A stretch of 8,264 nt of DNA from an uncultured Eubacterium sp. (GTDB lineage: Bacteria > Bacillota > Clostridia > Lachnospirales > Lachnospiraceae), in NCBI GenBank assembly GCA_910586445.1, contig CAJUHV010000108.1, positions 1-8,264 on the forward strand. The letters run 5' to 3'. Position 1 is the first letter of the stretch. Each line of letters begins with the position of its first letter. The notes below the pieces were generated by a model. That model saw nothing but the letters and a program-made list of their open reading frames with translations, was not told the origin of the DNA and searched no databases. The position numbers and the translations under genes are program-made. This document shows, in pieces, positions 6,044 through 8,264 of the stretch.

Positions 6044-7504
6044 TTACACTTTGATTTCCGTCCCATCCTTAAACGTAAACCGAATATCTTCTTTATGAAA
6101 GACAGTCACATAATCTATCAGGCTGTACCATTGTTCTTCGTCGAACTCCATAACTACGCCGTCCTGCCGCTCGAATCTGGCAAGAAATATTTCGATCTGC
6201 TCCTTTTTCGTCTGCCTTTTTGTAATCGCGCTGCCAGACCGATCCGCCGCAGTGTTAAGCTTTTCCTGAGGCTGTGGCTGCCCGTTTTCCAGTTCTTCTG
6301 TACGAAAAAGCTTTCTTTTGATGGCCTGAAAATTTGCGGTGATCTCATCCTTTTCCGTTGTCAGGATATTGACTGCTTTTACAAAAAGCCCCCTAAGGGT
6401 TTCTTCATCCAGATGAGGCGTGCCGCACTTTTTTCCTCCGTCAAATTTGTGGTTGCACTGCCACACCACCCGGCGGTACCTGCTGTTTGAGTGCCATACC
6501 TTAGAGCCGTACCAGCTCCCGCAGTCGCCGCATTTAATCCTGCTGGAAAAAATCCCTGCGCTGCTCTGCCGGTTCGTTCCTGCCTGCCGGGCAGCCATCT
6601 GCTGCTGCACCAGTTCAAATACGGCAGGCTCTATAATCGCCTCGTGGTTGTGTTCCACATAATACTGTGGAACCTCTCCCTTATTGACTTTTTTCTTTTT
6701 TGAGAGAAAATCAACGGTATACACTTTCTGCAGAAGGGCGTCGCCTTTATATTTTTCATTTGTGAGTATGCTTCTGACCGTACTGCCCGACCAGTTCGTC
6801 CTGCCTCCCGGAGTAGAAATGCCTGCCTCTGTCAGTACCTTTGCGACCGCAGACGGTGAGCGCCCTTGTAAAAACATCCCGTAAATCCTGCGCACGACTG
6901 CCGCCTGCTCCCTGTTGATGACAAGGTTCCCGTCTTCGCCCCGGTCATATCCAAGGAACCGTTTGAACGGTACTGTCACCTTGCCGTCTGCAAACCGTTT
7001 CCGCTGCCCCCAGGTGACGTTTTCCGAGATGGAACGGCTTTCCTCCTGCGCCAGCGAGGACATAATGGTAAGCAGCAGCTCGCCCCTGCTGTCAAACGTC
7101 CATATGTTCTCCTTTTCAAAATAACACTCCACCCTGTGTTCCTTCAGCTTTCGTATAGTAGTCAGGCTGTCAACCGTATTTCTCGCAAACCTGCTGACCG
7201 ACTTTGTGATAATAAGGTCTATGCGCCCGTCCAGTGCATCCTGCACCATCTGTTTAAAACCACTGCGCTTCTCTGTGGAGGTCGCACTAATCCCTTCGTC
7301 CGTATATACAGCGACAAACTCCCAGTCCCTGCGCCCTTTTATGTAATTCGTGTAATAATCCACCTGTGCCTCATAGCTAGTCTGCTGCTCCTCATGGTCA
7401 GTACTGACGCGGGCATAGCCCGCAACCCTGCGTTTTTTTCGGCTTCCAGCCGGCATTTGTGTATATCTGCTGCGCGTCGCAGGTATTGTAATTACTTTTG
7501 CCAT
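6044..7504 (-). CDS. Large serine recombinase
   Basis: A complete 486-aa site-specific recombinase that would cut and rejoin DNA through a 5'-phosphoserine link, as in integration, excision or transposition. The catalytic domain spans about 26-170: Y30-A-R32-V-S34 carries the nucleophile Ser34, followed by SRFARN (104-109) and the SSLAQEES stretch (149-156) at the start of the long E helix. A recombinase DNA-binding domain covers about 180-305 and a zinc ribbon about 320-375 (C325-x2-C328 and C350-x9-C360). The C-terminus keeps the family-like ending (FDEEQWYSLIDYVTVFHKED, then a short beta tail), so it appears intact. GGGGG lies 7 bases before the ATG. It follows the SHOCT gene by 34 bases, probably as one operon. 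The length is shorter than TnpX-type transposases (about 700 aa). Neither att sites nor element ends were found. Confidence 0.95.
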   Translation of the reverse strand: MAKVITIPATRSRYTQMPAGSRKKRRVAGYARVSTDHEEQQTSYEAQVDYYTNYIKGRRDWEFVAVYTDEGISATSTEKRSGFKQMVQDALDGRIDLIITKSVSRFARNTVDSLTTIRKLKEHRVECYFEKENIWTFDSRGELLLTIMSSLAQEESRSISENVTWGQRKRFADGKVTVPFKRFLGYDRGEDGNLVINREQAAVVRRIYGMFLQGRSPSAVAKVLTEAGISTPGGRTNWSGSTVRSILTNEKYKGDALLQKVYTVDFLSKKKKVNKGEVPQYYVEHNHEAIIEPAVFELVQQQMAARQAGTNRQSSAGIFSSRIKCGDCGSWYGSKVWHSNSRYRRVVWQCNHKFDGGKKCGTPHLDEETLRGLFVKAVNILTTEKDEITANFQAIKRKLFRTEELENGQPQPQEKLNTAADRSGSAITKRQTKKEQIEIFLARFERQDGVVMEFDEEQWYSLIDYVTVFHKEDIRFTFKDGTEIKV

Positions 7505-7538
7505 TGCTCTGCCCCCGCATATTCCATACAGGATTTGT

Positions 7539-7727
7539 TTAAATCGGAATAGGACTCAAAGGTTTTCCGGCCAGTAAAGTACCTAAAACCGGCCGGTATT
7601 TTTCAAGCAGTATTGTATCAATCTCTTCGTATTCTTCCTCCGAAATAATGCCCTCCCGAAACATAGACTTCGCTACAAAAAGTGATACAAGATAGAGCCG
7701 CTCCGCCTTAAACTGCTCCTTGCTCAC
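7539..7727 (-). CDS. Small SHOCT-like protein, recombinase partner
   Basis: A 62-aa protein. The frame is open to an ATG at 7808, but a GTG at 7727 follows AAAGGCGGTGAT, one mismatch from an ideal ribosome binding site, and gives the usual start (M/V)SKEQFKAERLYL. The motif MFREGIISEEEYEEIDTILL resembles the SHOCT helical domain, followed by the typical EKYRPVLGTLLAGKP. Small proteins of this type commonly precede serine recombinases in Lachnospiraceae; their role is not established, and helping or regulating the recombinase is inference. The recombinase gene begins 34 bases downstream, so the two are probably co-transcribed. Confidence 0.8.
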   Translation of the reverse strand: MSKEQFKAERLYLVSLFVAKSMFREGIISEEEYEEIDTILLEKYRPVLGTLLAGKPLSPIPI

Positions 7728-7870
7728 GAAATCACCGCCTTTGCACTTTTTATGCCAAACATAAAAGGCTGCTGCCACAGAACAAACTATGCGCTGCAGG
7801 CTGTCCAATAGAACAAATATTATGCTTCTACAGAACTACGCGGCTATCACATGGTTTTCTTAATGCAATA

Positions 7871-7894
7871 AGACAGTGCAAAACCGCACTGTCT
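7871..7894 (-). terminator. Hairpin, possible terminator of the small-gene transcript
   Basis: AGACAGTGC and GCACTGTCT form a perfect 9-bp stem around a 6-base loop. On the minus strand it is followed by TTATTG, a weak T tract; on the plus strand there is none. AATGCA (7862-7867) and TGCATT (7901-7906) could extend it as an outer stem. It is placed to end a transcript coming from the interrupted gene at 7990-8179. Confidence 0.45.
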
Positions 7895-7905
7895 GTCCTC
7901 TGCAT

Positions 7906-7952
7906 TGTAAAATTTTCATACCAATCTCCCATACTATTTCAAAAATTTTACA
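7906..7952. repeat. 11-bp perfect inverted repeat
   Basis: TGTAAAATTTT (7906-7916) and AAAATTTTACA (7942-7952) are perfect inverted copies separated by 25 bases. This could be a dimeric regulator site, a recombination site or a weak hairpin. A-T richness makes chance more likely than for a mixed sequence. Confidence 0.5.
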
Positions 7953-7989
7953 AGGATAAATCGAATTATGTTAGATCCGACCACGGCGG

Positions 7990-8179
7990 TTATTTTTGTG
8001 ACTTCTTTCTATCATCGTTTCCGATGGCATATCCTAGAGCGGGTTTGAAAAATCATTCCCGCCAACTGTACGCTCCACTTTGCGGTATATTTGACAGAAA
8101 GCATTTTTCAAACACGCTCTAGTCCAAAACAGGTCGGGCCGAAACCCAGCAATGCAATAAGTCCTTCCAATTTCAACAT
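7990..8179 (-). pseudogene. Small membrane-protein gene interrupted by the 83-bp element
   Basis: A minus-strand ATG at 8179, preceded by AAAGGAGGG at a good distance, opens the frame MLKLEGLIALLGFGPTCFGL and then enters the inserted element, reading ERV-stop. Past the element (8034 downward) the same gene resumes as GYAIGNDDRKKSQK-stop at 7990. Removing 85 bp joins the halves in frame, giving a 34-residue protein with one hydrophobic segment and a charged C-terminal tail. This layout resembles the very small holin-like or type I toxin-like membrane peptides of Firmicutes; that is a resemblance only. The shortened 23-residue product keeps the hydrophobic segment and could still insert in the membrane. 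Confidence 0.75.
8037..8119. mobile_element. 83-bp palindromic MITE-like element flanked by TA
   Basis: The ends GAGCGGGTTTGAAAAAT (8037-8053) and ATTTTTCAAACACGCTC (8103-8119) are inverted copies matching at 16 of 17 positions. TA flanks both sides (8035-8036, 8120-8121), and the wider CTAG is also duplicated. It interrupts a small gene that is restored by removing the element and one flanking copy. It encodes no protein, so movement would need an enzyme from elsewhere. A TA target duplication is typical of IS630/Tc1-mariner type transposases, but the CTAG ambiguity leaves a 4-bp duplication possible. Single ends of the same family occur at three other sites in the window. Confidence 0.8.
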
Positions 8180-8203
8180 CCGTTCTGCCCTCCTTTCCCA
8201 TTA

Positions 8204-8250
8204 CCTATTTATAGGCGTTTGCGAAACGCCCGAACCCGCATGAATACGGG
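8204..8250 (-). promoter_or_regulatory. Hairpins and -10-like site upstream of the interrupted gene
   Basis: The minus strand upstream of the small gene contains a palindrome CCTATAAATAGG (8204-8215) with a -10-like TATAAA, a 7-bp hairpin GGCGTTT-GCG-AAACGCC (8214-8230) and a weaker CCCG...CGGG hairpin (8235-8250). No good -35 was seen. On the plus strand the last hairpin is followed by ATTCTTTTT and could be a weak terminator. The promoter role is tentative. Confidence 0.35.
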
Positions 8251-8264
8251 ATTCTTTTTGTTAC

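Larger units (their letters stand above)
7728..7989. other. Non-coding stretch between recombinase unit and interrupted gene
   Basis: No credible gene is seen. It should hold the promoter of the SHOCT-recombinase pair on the minus strand, but I could not find a convincing -35/-10 pair. It contains a hairpin (7871-7894) and an 11-bp inverted repeat (7906-7952). One end of a recombinase-borne mobile unit, if there is one, could also lie here. Confidence 0.4.

Noticed and set aside
5750..6490. Long plus-strand open frame of 246 codons opposite the deacylase and recombinase genes
   Set aside because: It is the antisense of the lysine-rich repeat (giving runs of F, S and L) and of the recombinase C-terminus, both well supported on the minus strand.
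7136..7552. Plus-strand open frame of 138 codons
   Set aside because: It lies antisense to the catalytic domain of the recombinase, whose motifs are unmistakable.
7728..7808. Extension of the SHOCT-like protein to the ATG at 7808
   Set aside because: The GTG at 7727 has an almost perfect ribosome binding site and matches the usual start of this protein type; the extension has no such site.
7907..7963. Tiny minus-strand frame starting at an ATG near 7922
   Set aside because: It would encode only 18 residues, runs through the hairpin at 7871-7894 and shows no protein-like features.

Overview
The window looks like a chromosomal stretch from a Gram-positive anaerobe of the Clostridia, most likely Lachnospiraceae. 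This is inferred from the protein styles (DUF2200, a YbaK-type deacylase, a SHOCT-recombinase pair), strong AGGAGG-type ribosome binding sites and moderate GC. No rRNA, tRNA or CRISPR array was seen. A chemoreceptor gene suggests a motile cell.

Layout, left to right. Positions 1-187 hold one end of a dispersed repeat and a strong minus-strand terminator. Positions 188-1802 are a two-gene minus-strand operon of unrecognised proteins that share an MS-x-x-G-x-G start. A 379-base divergent intergenic region follows, with a 17-bp tandem repeat beside the operon and a clear sigma-A promoter facing right. Positions 2203-4236 encode a full-length transmembrane chemoreceptor whose dCache sensor carries an amino-acid-binding type motif. 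Positions 4237-4811 hold a repeat end, a long perfect inverted repeat and a frameshifted membrane-protein gene. Then, all on the minus strand, come a DUF2200 protein, a small gene remnant, a YbaK-type aminoacyl-tRNA deacylase with a tetrapeptide-repeat N-terminal extension, a large serine recombinase with its SHOCT partner, and a small membrane-protein gene that has been interrupted.

The most informative observation is at the right end. An 83-bp palindromic element with 17-bp inverted ends (GAGCGTGTTTGAAAAAT type) sits between two TA dinucleotides inside a small gene. Removing the element plus one flanking TA restores a continuous 34-codon reading frame with a good ribosome binding site. This is direct evidence in the sequence that the repeat is, or was, mobile. 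Single ends of the same repeat occur at 38-55, 4278-4299 and 5192-5212, so it belongs to a dispersed family that has reshaped this neighbourhood.

The genes do not form one pathway: chemotaxis sensing, tRNA proofreading, a site-specific recombination unit and orphan proteins lie side by side. Gene decay and repeat ends in 4237-5350 and 7990-8179 mark these as plastic regions.
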